Source of the DNA: Candidatus Poribacteria bacterium
Lineage (GTDB): Bacteria > Poribacteria > WGA-4E > WGA-3G
DNA length: 64,000 nt
Assembly (NCBI GenBank): GCA_022821065.1
Contig: JAJEEK010000023.1
Coordinates: 27,241-91,240, forward strand
Direction: 5' to 3'
Below the pieces are notes generated by a model. That model did not search any database, was not told the origin of the DNA, and saw nothing but the letters and a program-made list of their open reading frames with translations. Positions 9,105 through 18,494 of the stretch are shown here, piece by piece. The translations under genes and the position numbers were made by a program. Every line of letters starts with the position of its first letter. Positions within the stretch are counted from its first letter, which is position 1.

Positions 9105-10922
9105 ATGCACTCGCCGGAAAGGAGTCCCACCATTCGCAGTCTACTCGGTCTCAAGAAATATGTCATTCGGTATCGTTACGCCATTATATTCAGTTTCTTT
9201 CTTGTGCTTGTGACGAATGTGCTTCTGCTGATCAGCCCAAAGATTCTGCAGATCATTGTTGATGAGTTAGAGCTCACGTGGCGGAGCCAGTATGACGAGA
9301 ATTATGTCGGAGAAATCTTTACGATATCTCGGGGACGAATTCTCTTTTTTGCGTCACTCATCTTTGGGATTGCGTTCTTTGCGGGTATTCTGCGCTTCAT
9401 CCAACGGCGTACTATCCAAAGTGTCGCTCGGCAGATGGAATTTCATCTGCGTGCCGATTTTTTTCTCCATCTCCAAAAACTCTCTGCTGCGTATTATGAT
9501 AACGTCCGTACGGGCGACCTGATGACGCGGGCAACAAGTGATCTAAACGCCATCAGAATGGTGCTGAGCAGTGCCGTGATGTATACAGCAGATGCAATCG
9601 TATTTTTCGGACTTGCACTCACCATCATGCTCCGTATTAATGTAGGCTTGACGCTTGTTGCACTGCTGCCCTATCCCGTGCTGGCACTCCTGATTCGCTT
9701 TCTTGGAAAACGGTTACACGCGCGTTATGAGCGAATCCAAGAGGCGTTCTCAACGTTGAACACCAAAGTGCAGGAGAATTTGTCCGGGGTCCGGGTGGTG
9801 AAAGCGTACACACTGGAAGCGAGTGAAATCGAACACTTCCAAGAATTGAACCGAGCGTTTGTTGAGCGTAACCACCAACAGATCCGACTGATGACCTTCT
9901 TTTTTCCGATCTTCCGCTGTTTGCCGGGGATCGGTATTGTCGTTTTGATTTGGATGGGTGGTCTCGGTGTTCTCGACGGCGAAATGTCGCTCGGCGATTT
10001 CGTCGCGTTCCAAGCTTATCTCATGATGCTCATCCGTCCGATGATTACGCTTGGCTTCATCGTCAACACCTTTGAACGCGGGGCAGCGTCTATGGGACGC
10101 ATCCAAGCGATTCTTGATGAAAAACCCGAAATCTCCGATGGTGAGCAGGTGAAATGGGGGATCAGAGATATCGAAGGTGAGATCGAATTTAGAGATCTCA
10201 ATTTTGCGTATCCCGATGGAACGCCGGTGCTTAAGGACATCAATCTCAAAATTGAACGCGGTAAGACGCTCGCGATTGTCGGTGGGACGGGGTCCGGGAA
10301 ATCTACACTTGTTAATTTGATTCCACGCATCCGTCAAGCAGCCCGTGGCACTGTCTTTGTAGATGGTGTAGATATTCAGGATATACCACTAAATGTTCTC
10401 CGTTCCAATATCGGAATGGTCGAACAGGAACCGTTTCTTTTCTCTGACTATTTACGAAATAACATCGCTTATGGTCTCGAAACACCAGACGAGGATGAGA
10501 TAAGAAATTCGGCGCACGCTGCCGATCTCCTCGAACAAATTGAGGAGTTCCCCAATGGCTTGGAGACCTTCCTCGGTGAACGTGGGATGACAATCTCAGG
10601 TGGGCAACGCCAACGGACTGCGCTTGCGCGAGCGATTATCATTAAACCGAAAATCCTGATACTTGACGACGCATTCGCAAATGTGGATACGCAAACGGAA
10701 GACACGATTCTCAGTCGGCTTTCCGAAATTATGAAGGATCGCACAACAATCCTCATCTCGCACCGTATCTCTACTGTCAAGGATGCCGATCACATCGTTG
10801 TGCTTGATGAGGGCAGCGTTGTTGAAACCGGCACGCACGAACAACTCCTTGAACAGAACGGAATTTACGCCGGTATCTACGAAACACAACTCCTACAAGA
10901 AGAACTTGAGGAACTGCAATGA
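9105..10922 (+). CDS. ABC exporter subunit with degenerate nucleotide site (TMD-NBD half-transporter)
   Basis: 605 aa with six TM helices in the first 320 residues (type IV ABC exporter fold), then an ATPase domain: Walker A GGTGSGKST near residue 391, signature ISGGQRQR near 497 and Walker B ILILDD near 518. The residue after Walker B is Asp rather than the catalytic Glu. In heterodimeric exporters of the TM287/288 and LmrCD type this marks the subunit bearing the degenerate site. It pairs with the gene 15 bp downstream. Start: the ATG at 9105 has a weak ribosome site. A very good one (GGAAAGGAG) sits just before an ATT codon at 9132, so initiation there is possible. The substrate is probably a lipid or hydrophobic compound, but is not known. 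Confidence 0.93.
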   Translation: MHSPERSPTIRSLLGLKKYVIRYRYAIIFSFFLVLVTNVLLLISPKILQIIVDELELTWRSQYDENYVGEIFTISRGRILFFASLIFGIAFFAGILRFIQRRTIQSVARQMEFHLRADFFLHLQKLSAAYYDNVRTGDLMTRATSDLNAIRMVLSSAVMYTADAIVFFGLALTIMLRINVGLTLVALLPYPVLALLIRFLGKRLHARYERIQEAFSTLNTKVQENLSGVRVVKAYTLEASEIEHFQELNRAFVERNHQQIRLMTFFFPIFRCLPGIGIVVLIWMGGLGVLDGEMSLGDFVAFQAYLMMLIRPMITLGFIVNTFERGAASMGRIQAILDEKPEISDGEQVKWGIRDIEGEIEFRDLNFAYPDGTPVLKDINLKIERGKTLAIVGGTGSGKSTLVNLIPRIRQAARGTVFVDGVDIQDIPLNVLRSNIGMVEQEPFLFSDYLRNNIAYGLETPDEDEIRNSAHAADLLEQIEEFPNGLETFLGERGMTISGGQRQRTALARAIIIKPKILILDDAFANVDTQTEDTILSRLSEIMKDRTTILISHRISTVKDADHIVVLDEGSVVETGTHEQLLEQNGIYAGIYETQLLQEELEELQ

Positions 10923-10937
10923 AGGGGGAATCCACCT

Positions 10938-12749
10938 ATGTTTGGCATGGGCGGCGACCTATACGAATATAGTGATGAGGAACAAGACTTGGGGAAAGTC
11001 TATGACCGGGTGTTGATGAAACGCCTGCTTGCGTACCTCAAACCGTACAAATTCCAACTGATCCTCATCGGATTTCTCATGGTGGGGAATACACTCTCGC
11101 AATTGGCGGGACCATTTCTGGTTCAGCTCGCGATTGACCAATACATTACCCCCGGCATATCAGACGGTTTAAGGACAATCGCTATTCTTTATGTGTTGGG
11201 ATTGGTTAGCGTGTTCGTGTTTGGTTACTTTGAAGAGTATCGTACACAGATGATCGGGCAACATGTGATGTACGATCTCCGTCAGACACTTTTTTCGCAT
11301 TTACAACGTTTGGACGTACAATTCTTTGATAAAAACCCGGTCGGTAGATTGATGACCCGCGTGATGGGAGATGTTCAAGTCCTCAATGAACTCTTTGCCT
11401 CCGGTGTGATTACAATCTTCGCGAATCTGCTCCGTATCTGTGGGATCGTTGTAGTGATGCTTCTCTTTAATTGGAGGCTCGCACTCGTAACGTTCGCAGT
11501 AATTCCAATCATTTTCGGGGCGACGCTTGTCTATCAGATCTATTCGCGTCGGGCCTTTCGAGAACAACGTAAGCAGCTTGCGCGAATCAACGCTTTTTTG
11601 CAAGAAAACATCGTCGGTATGACGACGATGAAACTGTTCGCACAAGAACGACGGAGCCATCTCCGATTCAACGAGCGTAACCGGCGATACCTCGCTGCGA
11701 ACCTGAAGAGCATCTTCTATTTTTCGATCTTTCACCCACTGATAGAGGTAACGGCATCGCTTGCAACAGCCGTGATTATCTGGTATGGCGGCGGACAAAT
11801 TGTACAAAATGCCCTGACCTTTGGGGTACTGGTGATGTTCATGGGTTACGCGCAACAGTTCTTCTGGCCCATCCGCGAACTGAGCGAAAAATATACCATC
11901 TTCCAGAACGCAATGGCATCCTCGGAACGCATCTTCCAACTGCTCGACACGCAACCGTCTATCATTTCTACAGCGCCTAAAAAGGGGACGGAAGGTCTGA
12001 GAGGCGAGATTGAATTCAAAAACGTCTGGTTCGCCTACAACGACGATGACTATGTCCTGCGGGATGTCTCATTCAAGGTGAAACCGGGCGAGAAAGTCGC
12101 ACTCGTAGGGCACACCGGTGCGGGTAAGACCTCTATTATCAATCTGCTCTGTCGATTCTATGAAATCAATAAAGGACAAATCCTGATTGACGGTGTTGAC
12201 ATCCGGGAGATGAACTTAGAGGACCTGCGGGGTGCGATTAGTATTGTGCAACAGAATATCTTCCTCTTTTCTGATTCAATTGAGCGGAACATCACGTTGG
12301 GGAATCCGTTGATCTCACAGGAACAGGTGCAGCACGCTTCAAAAAATGTGCATTTGGACCGGTTTGTGCAGAAGATGCCGGCTGTCTATGGTACGGAGAT
12401 TAAGGAGGGTGGTGCGGGGTTATCTGTCGGGCAGAAGCAGTTGGTCGCCTTTGCGCGTGCGTTAGCCTCTGATCCGAGTATTCTTATCCTTGACGAAGCG
12501 ACTTCAAGCGTTGACACGGAAACCGAAGTCTTGATTGAGGACGCGCTGAAACGCCTGATGGAAGATCGGACATCTGTCGTCATCGCGCATCGACTTTCGA
12601 CAATCCAAAATGCGGATAAGATCATCGTCATGCATCGCGGCGAAATCCGTGAAACCGGCACACATAACGAGTTGTTACAGCAGGAGGGTATCTACTATCG
12701 GTTGTATCAGTTGCAATATAAAGGACAGGAGGGAAAAAAGAAACTGTAA
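10938..12749 (+). CDS. ABC exporter subunit with catalytic nucleotide site (TMD-NBD half-transporter)
   Basis: 603 aa with six TM helices followed by an ATPase domain: Walker A GHTGAGKTS near residue 390, signature LSVGQKQL near 494 (consensus LSGGQ, so one change) and Walker B ILILDEATSSVD near 517 with the canonical Glu. A degenerate signature here combined with Asp at Walker B of the preceding subunit fits one degenerate and one working ATP site in a heterodimer. The GGGGGAA site lies 8 bp before the ATG, and the gene follows the first subunit at 15 bp, clearly one operon. It sits in the inner membrane and exports an unknown substrate. Confidence 0.93.
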   Translation: MFGMGGDLYEYSDEEQDLGKVYDRVLMKRLLAYLKPYKFQLILIGFLMVGNTLSQLAGPFLVQLAIDQYITPGISDGLRTIAILYVLGLVSVFVFGYFEEYRTQMIGQHVMYDLRQTLFSHLQRLDVQFFDKNPVGRLMTRVMGDVQVLNELFASGVITIFANLLRICGIVVVMLLFNWRLALVTFAVIPIIFGATLVYQIYSRRAFREQRKQLARINAFLQENIVGMTTMKLFAQERRSHLRFNERNRRYLAANLKSIFYFSIFHPLIEVTASLATAVIIWYGGGQIVQNALTFGVLVMFMGYAQQFFWPIRELSEKYTIFQNAMASSERIFQLLDTQPSIISTAPKKGTEGLRGEIEFKNVWFAYNDDDYVLRDVSFKVKPGEKVALVGHTGAGKTSIINLLCRFYEINKGQILIDGVDIREMNLEDLRGAISIVQQNIFLFSDSIERNITLGNPLISQEQVQHASKNVHLDRFVQKMPAVYGTEIKEGGAGLSVGQKQLVAFARALASDPSILILDEATSSVDTETEVLIEDALKRLMEDRTSVVIAHRLSTIQNADKIIVMHRGEIRETGTHNELLQQEGIYYRLYQLQYKGQEGKKKL

Positions 12750-12764
12750 GTGTTCACCTACTTC

Positions 12765-13511
12765 TCAATTTACTTTAAACAATTCTCTCATCTTTTTCTT
12801 TTTATCTTTTTCAAAGTATTTTATTGCATTTTCATGACTTTCACGTGAAAAATACGGGCGATTTTCTGCAATAAACTCCACCACTATCTGTTCATTTATC
12901 TTTGACAATTCCCGCAGTATCCATCCCACCGCGGTTTTGGCAAAACGCTCTTCCCTCTTAATAAGTTTCACATTTGATTTCAATAATAGTGATGTGTACT
13001 TATTTTCCTTTGCTAATGTGGTAAAAGCGACAACAGAGCATCTGGCTTGCCATACGTTATTTGCGGTATGCCATTTAGATATTGCCTCGGCACACTTTCT
13101 ACCATTTGCCTTTATCATCTGCCGCAGCACTCTGATACAAAACCAATCACACACACACCAATCGTAAATATATCCATTCTCAAAAATTGACGCAAACCTT
13201 GACAACAACTCTTCGTAATCAAATTTGTCATAAAGATAAAGTTGTAAGAATAGAATGCCAGCGAGTTTATCTTCAGAATACTCCTCCTCAAAAAACGAAA
13301 GTGCTAAGCTTAACTGTTCATCAAGTGGGAGCTTGTCAATGTTTTCGCGCTTATACCAATCTTTTAATTCAGTTCTAACTGTAGGAATTTCTACGCCACG
13401 AAATTTGGTGTCGTGCTTAATATAATTTTCAAACCATAATCTTCTTTTTCCGTCCGCAAATTTGGCTACCCGAGATTTTAGTTTTTCTTTTAATTTATTG
13501 TTATCAATCAT
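12765..13511 (-). CDS. DNA alkylation repair protein, AlkD-like (HEAT-like repeat glycosylase family)
   Basis: 248 aa, typical AlkD length. Helical repeats with the family signature segments YKRENIDKLPLDEQL, YDWCVCDWFCIRVL, WQARCSVVAF and AVGWILRELSK. AlkD relatives excise bulky or cationic alkylated bases such as N3-methyladenine and N7-methylguanine. The gene is clearly richer in A+T than the ABC genes before it. It precedes a restriction-modification pair on the same strand with 13 bp between it and the endonuclease gene, suggesting co-acquisition. Confidence 0.88.
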   Translation of the reverse strand: MIDNNKLKEKLKSRVAKFADGKRRLWFENYIKHDTKFRGVEIPTVRTELKDWYKRENIDKLPLDEQLSLALSFFEEEYSEDKLAGILFLQLYLYDKFDYEELLSRFASIFENGYIYDWCVCDWFCIRVLRQMIKANGRKCAEAISKWHTANNVWQARCSVVAFTTLAKENKYTSLLLKSNVKLIKREERFAKTAVGWILRELSKINEQIVVEFIAENRPYFSRESHENAIKYFEKDKKKKMRELFKVN

Positions 13512-13524
13512 AATTCACCACTTC

Positions 13525-14106
13525 TTAATTTTCTGGTATTTCAAATACTACGCCATCCGACTTTTTTTTGTAAAAAATAATTTTCACCTCTATCGATTCT
13601 GCTAAAGTTGGCATAGCATCATAGGTGCTGGGTTTGATAGAATACGCTTCTTCACCGACAAAGCCATCTATACCTTGAGATTCTTCATGTGGTTCTGCCA
13701 AACGGTAGTCGCAGCCTTTTATTTCTGCCAACTTTTTCAGGATTGCCTCCTGAAATCTAAGTCCCGCGAATGTTTTCACAAGAATAAGGTCCTCTACCCA
13801 TGATCTGACCATAGCACGGTCAATTTTTTCGACAGCTTCGTTGAAGTTTTCTACCATTGAGATTATTCTATCCGTTGCTTCATCGATTGCATCAGGATAT
13901 TGTTCTTGATACCACGTAACCCATTCTTCAAAAGTTTGTCCCGGAAATTCCTGAATCAGTTCGCTCAATTGTCCAACGTGTCTCGGTCGCGTCGCTTGAG
14001 AATTCTGATTTGCGACATTCATTAATTGGGTTGTATACTTCGGAAATGCGGAAGCAGGAGCGTTTACATATTCCTGAATTTCAGCGTTTTTGAGTTTGAT
14101 TTTCAT
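13525..14106 (-). CDS. MjaI-family type II restriction endonuclease (predicted CTAG specificity)
   Basis: 193 aa, about the length of R.MjaI relatives. Family-like features are PKYTTQLMNVANQNSQATRPRHVGQLSELI near the N-terminus, the FQEAILKKLAE helix, and the C-terminal acidic/lysine stretch EESQGIDGFVGEEAYSIKPST followed by EVKIIFYKK, which has a PD-(D/E)XK look. CTAG specificity is inferred from the family and from the partner methylase. It lies 24 bp downstream of the methyltransferase gene, the same strand and an orientation that lets protection be made first. Confidence 0.8.
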   Translation of the reverse strand: MKIKLKNAEIQEYVNAPASAFPKYTTQLMNVANQNSQATRPRHVGQLSELIQEFPGQTFEEWVTWYQEQYPDAIDEATDRIISMVENFNEAVEKIDRAMVRSWVEDLILVKTFAGLRFQEAILKKLAEIKGCDYRLAEPHEESQGIDGFVGEEAYSIKPSTYDAMPTLAESIEVKIIFYKKKSDGVVFEIPEN

Positions 14107-14130
14107 AGATACCCATTTGGCAATGTGAAG

Positions 14131-15336
14131 TTACTGTGTGTCCAGCATACTGGGTTGAAAAGGTTTTGTGTGAGGCTTCATTTTTTCGTCGTCTACTGCT
14201 TCTGAAGGTTGATCGGAATTCCAAGTTTGGGGTTTCGTTGAGTACACGACATCAAAAGTATTATCTCCGCGTGTGTGAACTGCTTTTAAGCCGTTCAATA
14301 GAATAAATTGCTCTTGACTCGTCACCACTGGACAACCGTAATACTTGTTTGTATACTTCAACTGCCCCGAGTTTTGGATTCTATTTTCAACAAACGCATA
14401 ATGTCTTAGCAATCTATCATGCAAATAACCGTTTGAAAAATCGACGATATGGTGTGTAATCGGACAAATAACCTGTTGAAAACTCTTGTCAATCTCAACA
14501 CCGATACTATTGCGTCCGGATGTCATCGCAGCTGCAGTCGTGGTGCCTGTCCCCAGAAACGGATCAAGTATCATATCACCTTTCACAGAATACATATTGA
14601 TGAGACGATATGCTAAATCATAAGGAAATGCTGCACTTCTCAATCGCGACATCGCCTTCGGGAGTTTCTGACCTGTTCCTTTGATGTCTGTCCAAACATC
14701 CGAATACCAGATATTCCGCTCTTCCCAGAACAGTCCACTTTCACGTCTATTTTCTTTTTCGTCCTCTGTTTTAAACTCTCTTTTCGATCCTTTTCTGACG
14801 ATTAAAATATACTCGTGTTCCAGTGTCACATAAGCTCCTGCAGGCAGCATACCCGATCCCATAAATTTATTAGGCGTATTCGCCTGTTTTCGCCAGAGGA
14901 TATCAGGTAATGCTGAGAACCCGATTTTTAACAGGTGTGTCAAAATTCTGGCATGATTCGGATACAAACAAAAATTACCGTTTACCGTCCTTGTCGCGTC
15001 CCCTATGTTAATGCATGCAAATCTGCCATCCTTTAAAACCCTGAACACTTCATCCCATACAATATCAAGAATCTCGTGCATCAACGCATACGCCTGTTTC
15101 CCATCGTCGCATGCTAACGCATCCTGAATCTTTGGATTCTGATGACTAAACATCTCATCCCACATCTCAATCATCGGGTAGGGTGGCGAGGTAACGACAA
15201 GGTCAACGCTTTCTGACGGAATATTTTTCAAATATCGCGCATCTTGAAAAAGGATTTTATGGGTAGTTTTCATGTTGATCATTGAACCGAAGGTTCTGAT
15301 GGTATCTCCACCTATCAGAGGATTTTTATTCTCCAT
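14131..15336 (-). CDS. Type II DNA methyltransferase, TSPPY class (predicted CTAG, N4-cytosine type)
   Basis: About 401 aa. Motif IV is TSPPYPMIEMWDEMF near residue 50, followed by the target-recognition region and motif I DPFLGTGTTTAAA near residue 258, so the beta-class order (IV before I). The PPYPMIxMWD form is characteristic of CTAG methylases such as M.MthZI, as I recall the family. The start at 15336 overlaps the protease gene end by 22 bp and may be translationally coupled; an ATG at 15273 (22nd codon) is an alternative with no better ribosome site. Downstream lies the cognate endonuclease. Confidence 0.87.
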   Translation of the reverse strand: MENKNPLIGGDTIRTFGSMINMKTTHKILFQDARYLKNIPSESVDLVVTSPPYPMIEMWDEMFSHQNPKIQDALACDDGKQAYALMHEILDIVWDEVFRVLKDGRFACINIGDATRTVNGNFCLYPNHARILTHLLKIGFSALPDILWRKQANTPNKFMGSGMLPAGAYVTLEHEYILIVRKGSKREFKTEDEKENRRESGLFWEERNIWYSDVWTDIKGTGQKLPKAMSRLRSAAFPYDLAYRLINMYSVKGDMILDPFLGTGTTTAAAMTSGRNSIGVEIDKSFQQVICPITHHIVDFSNGYLHDRLLRHYAFVENRIQNSGQLKYTNKYYGCPVVTSQEQFILLNGLKAVHTRGDNTFDVVYSTKPQTWNSDQPSEAVDDEKMKPHTKPFQPSMLDTQ

Positions 15337-15728
15337 TCTCCGTCGTGTGCCGGATTATAAATCAACCCGTTTTCTATATCAACACAGAGGTCAAGTGCCT
15401 CCAAGATCATGTGTCCAACGAGGACAGGTGCATCATCAGGCAGATCTGTTACTTTGATGGAGTCACTACGTTCCAAGACGGTATATTGCACCTCTGAATA
15501 AATGGTGCGTTCCGCGATGCCGTTTGCGGTTTGCGCCCTTGTTGTTCGGAGCGGAGTGAGTCCAAGTTTTTCAACGAGTGATTTGGGTAAACAGAGTCCT
15601 GTCGCACCAGTATCAACAAGCGCGTTCTCAATAGTAAGTTTGCGTACATCTTTAGGGGCAATAACGCCTACTTCTGCTAAATGCAGATCCTTTAGATTTT
15701 CGAGTTCAATGCGGGTTGTATGTTCCAT
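15315..15728 (-). CDS. Retropepsin-like clan AA aspartic protease
   Basis: 137 aa, the size of single-domain retropepsin-like proteins. The active-site triad is seen in ENALVDTGATGLCLP, and the second signature in ILEALDLCVDIENGLIYN. The start at 15728 is chosen because TAAAGGAG stands 9 bp before it; a longer frame to 15806 has no ribosome site. A monomer of this size would need to dimerise to be active. Such stand-alone proteins are common in bacteria that also carry many toxin-antitoxin genes; the target is unknown. It overlaps the methyltransferase start. Confidence 0.8.
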   Translation of the reverse strand: MEHTTRIELENLKDLHLAEVGVIAPKDVRKLTIENALVDTGATGLCLPKSLVEKLGLTPLRTTRAQTANGIAERTIYSEVQYTVLERSDSIKVTDLPDDAPVLVGHMILEALDLCVDIENGLIYNPAHDGEWRIKIL

Positions 15729-15792
15729 TTTTATTTTCTCCTTTATTTCTGAATTGTAGCACAAATTCGGACTGAATGTCAAGCAGCTTACA

Positions 15793-17733
15793 TCAATGCC
15801 AGACAATATAAGTCGGCATTTGCAGCACCAGTCCGATCAGGCTCCAGACACATCCGAGCGTATAATCCCCCAGGATTAGCCCTAAAAAGAACGGCACCGC
15901 TTGCCGATAGAGTTTCACACCGCCGAGTTTCAGCACAATCGCTTTTGCCAACCAACTGAGGAAGATCGGAAACCACAAGCCGCTCATCCCTGTCCCACTC
16001 ACGAGTACATAACCACCTGGATGCAGGGGCCACCACAGGAATCGGATTTTCATAATCATCAGGAAAATCGTGAACAGGAAGCTGCTGCCGATAACGCCGA
16101 GTTCCGGTCCACTTGTCTCCCGTGGACTGACGAGCCACGTTTGCAGACGGTTGAACGTCTCCCATCCCATATAGACGATCCAACCGCGCGCCTTGCTCCC
16201 CGCGCCCATATCGTAGAGGACATGTAGGTATGCCCAAAAGGTTATCAGGATACCGAACACAATCGCCAGTATCATCCCAATAAGGAGCTGCCGGTAACCG
16301 ATGCGACTCCGCTCCGCCAAGCGGAACGCTTCCAATTCACTCGGTGTCGGATGTGCGCGGAAACAACGGACAAACGGGTAGAGAAACGTTAATCCCGTGA
16401 GATTACCTGCACCGAGACGGCGTGTGCCGAGTGCAAGCACCATCGTGCGCCCGGGATCAACAAAGATGAGTTGATGGAGCGGCGGGCCGATTTCGGCGCG
16501 GATGCGGGTGATGCCGATAACTAATGGGAAATAGAAGAGAAAGAAGAGTCCGATCGCCCAGAACGTCATCCCCATCTGATAGCAGAAAAAGAAAAGGAAC
16601 AACATCCCGACGGTGAACAGTCCGGCAGCCGTGCGATAGCGCATCGGTTCACCGGAATCGTCGGGTGCGGTTTCACCTCGGCGTTGTGCGATTCCGAAAA
16701 CCTTACGAATAATGCGTCCGTAGTGCTTTCTACCTATCCATAACGGAATACACCCAAACGCTATCCACGCCCCTGTCTGCTGCTCAAGGTGATAGATGTT
16801 CCGCGCTCCGAAAGCGTCCGTTACGATCAGTTGAATGCGGGTCAGAAGCCAGAAGAACCAACACGAAAACGAAAGATCCAACGGCGTGAAGAACATCAAT
16901 CCGATACTAAACGGATAGAAAGAGATGCGAATCGGACCCATCGCACTCCACGGTTTTGAACTGAACTGTCCGATCGTTTTGCCTTTAATCGGTAGTGCGG
17001 GAATATCGGGGAACAAGTAGTTCAAGCCGTTCAGCAATTCTGCGCCACCTGCCAGAGCAAATCCGAGCCACATCCACGGCGAAGTAAAGAAACGCCTCGG
17101 ATTGCTTGTTAGTGCTAATGGGAGCTGGACGATCGGATAGTTCAGACGTTCGTTTTCCGTCCACTGCTTCCGAAGAAAAACCGTTATGGCTAATAATGTC
17201 AGCCAGAGCGCGATGACGAAACTCGACCACGCCAGCACCGGTGGTATCCATGCGTTGAGCGTCGCAGAATTATAGAGCGTAGAATCGCCGTTATAGAACC
17301 TATCTAAGACCCGTGGACTCTTGACGGCGATCCACGTTGGGATATGATGCCCGAAAAGCGGGATCCACTCGTTCTCTGGCGATGCAAACTGGAAAGTATG
17401 TGCGAGAACAGGGATGAGGTATCCCATCATTGTGTGCCCGCTGATCGTTGTTACTATCACCACCATGACATAGATGGTTTGTAAATCGGCTTGCGACATC
17501 GCCAGCCGCGGCATGAACCGCTGGAGCAATAGGTTGGCAAGTACAAAGACAAGAAGCGTAAAGACAGCGTTAAAAAACAGGGAGGCGATCGTCAACTGTG
17601 TTGAGTGCCATACCTCCGTCCCCATCAGGCACCAGTAGCTATTGAAAGCAACAAGCACCAATCCGATCAGCAGAATATGCGGTTTGACGAGTTGGTTAAC
17701 CTTGTTGGGTTTCCCGTTTCCGTTGGTTTCCAT
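15793..17733 (-). CDS. DUF6785/DUF6784-type polytopic membrane protein, copy A
   Basis: 646 aa with about 13-14 hydrophobic segments, an inner-membrane protein of unknown function. Landmarks are the N-terminal HILLIGLVLVAFNSYW helix, ENERLNYPIVQLPLALTSNP, FYPFSIGLMFFTPLDLSFS and ITRIRAEIGPPLHQL. It is nearly identical over its whole length to the protein at 18604-20532. It overlaps the 3' end of the pantothenate-pathway gene upstream by 38 bp, so the two are translationally coupled. A transporter role is plausible from topology only. The ribosome site is AGGAGCGGGA just before the ATG. Confidence 0.78.
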   Translation of the reverse strand: METNGNGKPNKVNQLVKPHILLIGLVLVAFNSYWCLMGTEVWHSTQLTIASLFFNAVFTLLVFVLANLLLQRFMPRLAMSQADLQTIYVMVVIVTTISGHTMMGYLIPVLAHTFQFASPENEWIPLFGHHIPTWIAVKSPRVLDRFYNGDSTLYNSATLNAWIPPVLAWSSFVIALWLTLLAITVFLRKQWTENERLNYPIVQLPLALTSNPRRFFTSPWMWLGFALAGGAELLNGLNYLFPDIPALPIKGKTIGQFSSKPWSAMGPIRISFYPFSIGLMFFTPLDLSFSCWFFWLLTRIQLIVTDAFGARNIYHLEQQTGAWIAFGCIPLWIGRKHYGRIIRKVFGIAQRRGETAPDDSGEPMRYRTAAGLFTVGMLFLFFFCYQMGMTFWAIGLFFLFYFPLVIGITRIRAEIGPPLHQLIFVDPGRTMVLALGTRRLGAGNLTGLTFLYPFVRCFRAHPTPSELEAFRLAERSRIGYRQLLIGMILAIVFGILITFWAYLHVLYDMGAGSKARGWIVYMGWETFNRLQTWLVSPRETSGPELGVIGSSFLFTIFLMIMKIRFLWWPLHPGGYVLVSGTGMSGLWFPIFLSWLAKAIVLKLGGVKLYRQAVPFFLGLILGDYTLGCVWSLIGLVLQMPTYIVWH

Positions 17734-18463
17734 TCCCGCTCCTGCTGATATGTTGTAACGCCTCTTGTAACACCGCTGCGTTGCTGTATCTTTTCAGAAT
17801 ATCTTGTGTTGTAGCATCGCTTGAAAATTCCCGAATCTTTTCGCATAACAGTGGCAATGCTCGGACGACGTTATCTACGATGGTGATACTCGCTTGTTTT
17901 GCTGTTCGCGACATCGGGTTCAGATCGACCGTCACGACATCTTTGCCCATCTTTCGGAGTGCTTCACACCGGTCGCCGTCCTCCAGCGGGACGAAGATGA
18001 CATCGGCACTGAAGATCCCGTCTGGGTGCACAAACTTCCGATTAGAGTCGATATAGGAGAGTTGTGCTTCGGCTGTCGGCATCAGTACATCTGACGCACC
18101 GTACTTTAGGAGGTACTCTCGGATTTTCTGTTCCCGTCCGGTTTCCGTATGGAAAATGTTCACCTCTAACGGTGCGTTCAGGACTTGCCCAAGTTCGATG
18201 AGCGCGTCGGGGGCCAACGCTGCTACATTTCCGTTGACGGAGATGACGGGGTGTTCTGCCAATAGGAGCATCACCGCAGCAGCATGGATCGCCTCAATCG
18301 CGAACGGTTGCGTTGTCTCTCCAATGAGATAGTCAAACGCCTCGCCACGTCCATGCGCGATGAGTCCATGAATGGAAGTAATGCCTTGCTCTACACCTTC
18401 GACGATTTTGTCTCGCAGTGTCAGTGAAAGGTAACGGGGATGTGTCTTCGGGACATCGCTCAA
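17696..18463 (-). CDS. 4-phosphopantoate--beta-alanine ligase (archaeal-type phosphopantothenate synthetase)
   Basis: 255 aa, matching the archaeal enzyme. Family hallmarks along the chain: HPRYLSLTLRDKIVEG at the start, GLIAHGRGEAFDYLIGE, LLLAEHPVISVNGNVAAL, LEVNIFHTETGR, VPLEDGDRCEAL and DLNPMSRTAKQASITIVDN. Archaea use it to join 4-phosphopantoate and beta-alanine with ATP, after pantoate kinase, in place of bacterial PanC plus CoaA. It is unexpected in a bacterium; no pantoate kinase gene is in the window. It is preceded by a consensus promoter (18495-18523) and overlaps the following membrane-protein gene. Identification rests on remembered family motifs and is strong. Confidence 0.88.
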   Translation of the reverse strand: MSDVPKTHPRYLSLTLRDKIVEGVEQGITSIHGLIAHGRGEAFDYLIGETTQPFAIEAIHAAAVMLLLAEHPVISVNGNVAALAPDALIELGQVLNAPLEVNIFHTETGREQKIREYLLKYGASDVLMPTAEAQLSYIDSNRKFVHPDGIFSADVIFVPLEDGDRCEALRKMGKDVVTVDLNPMSRTAKQASITIVDNVVRALPLLCEKIREFSSDATTQDILKRYSNAAVLQEALQHISRSGNGNQRKRETQQG

Positions 18464-18494
18464 TGAAATAGCACCTCAGCACAAATTTGCGTCT

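Noticed and set aside
13525..15336. Active prophage or conjugative element carrying the restriction system
   Set aside because: No integrase, relaxase, phage structural gene, attachment repeat or tRNA end is found around the cassette.
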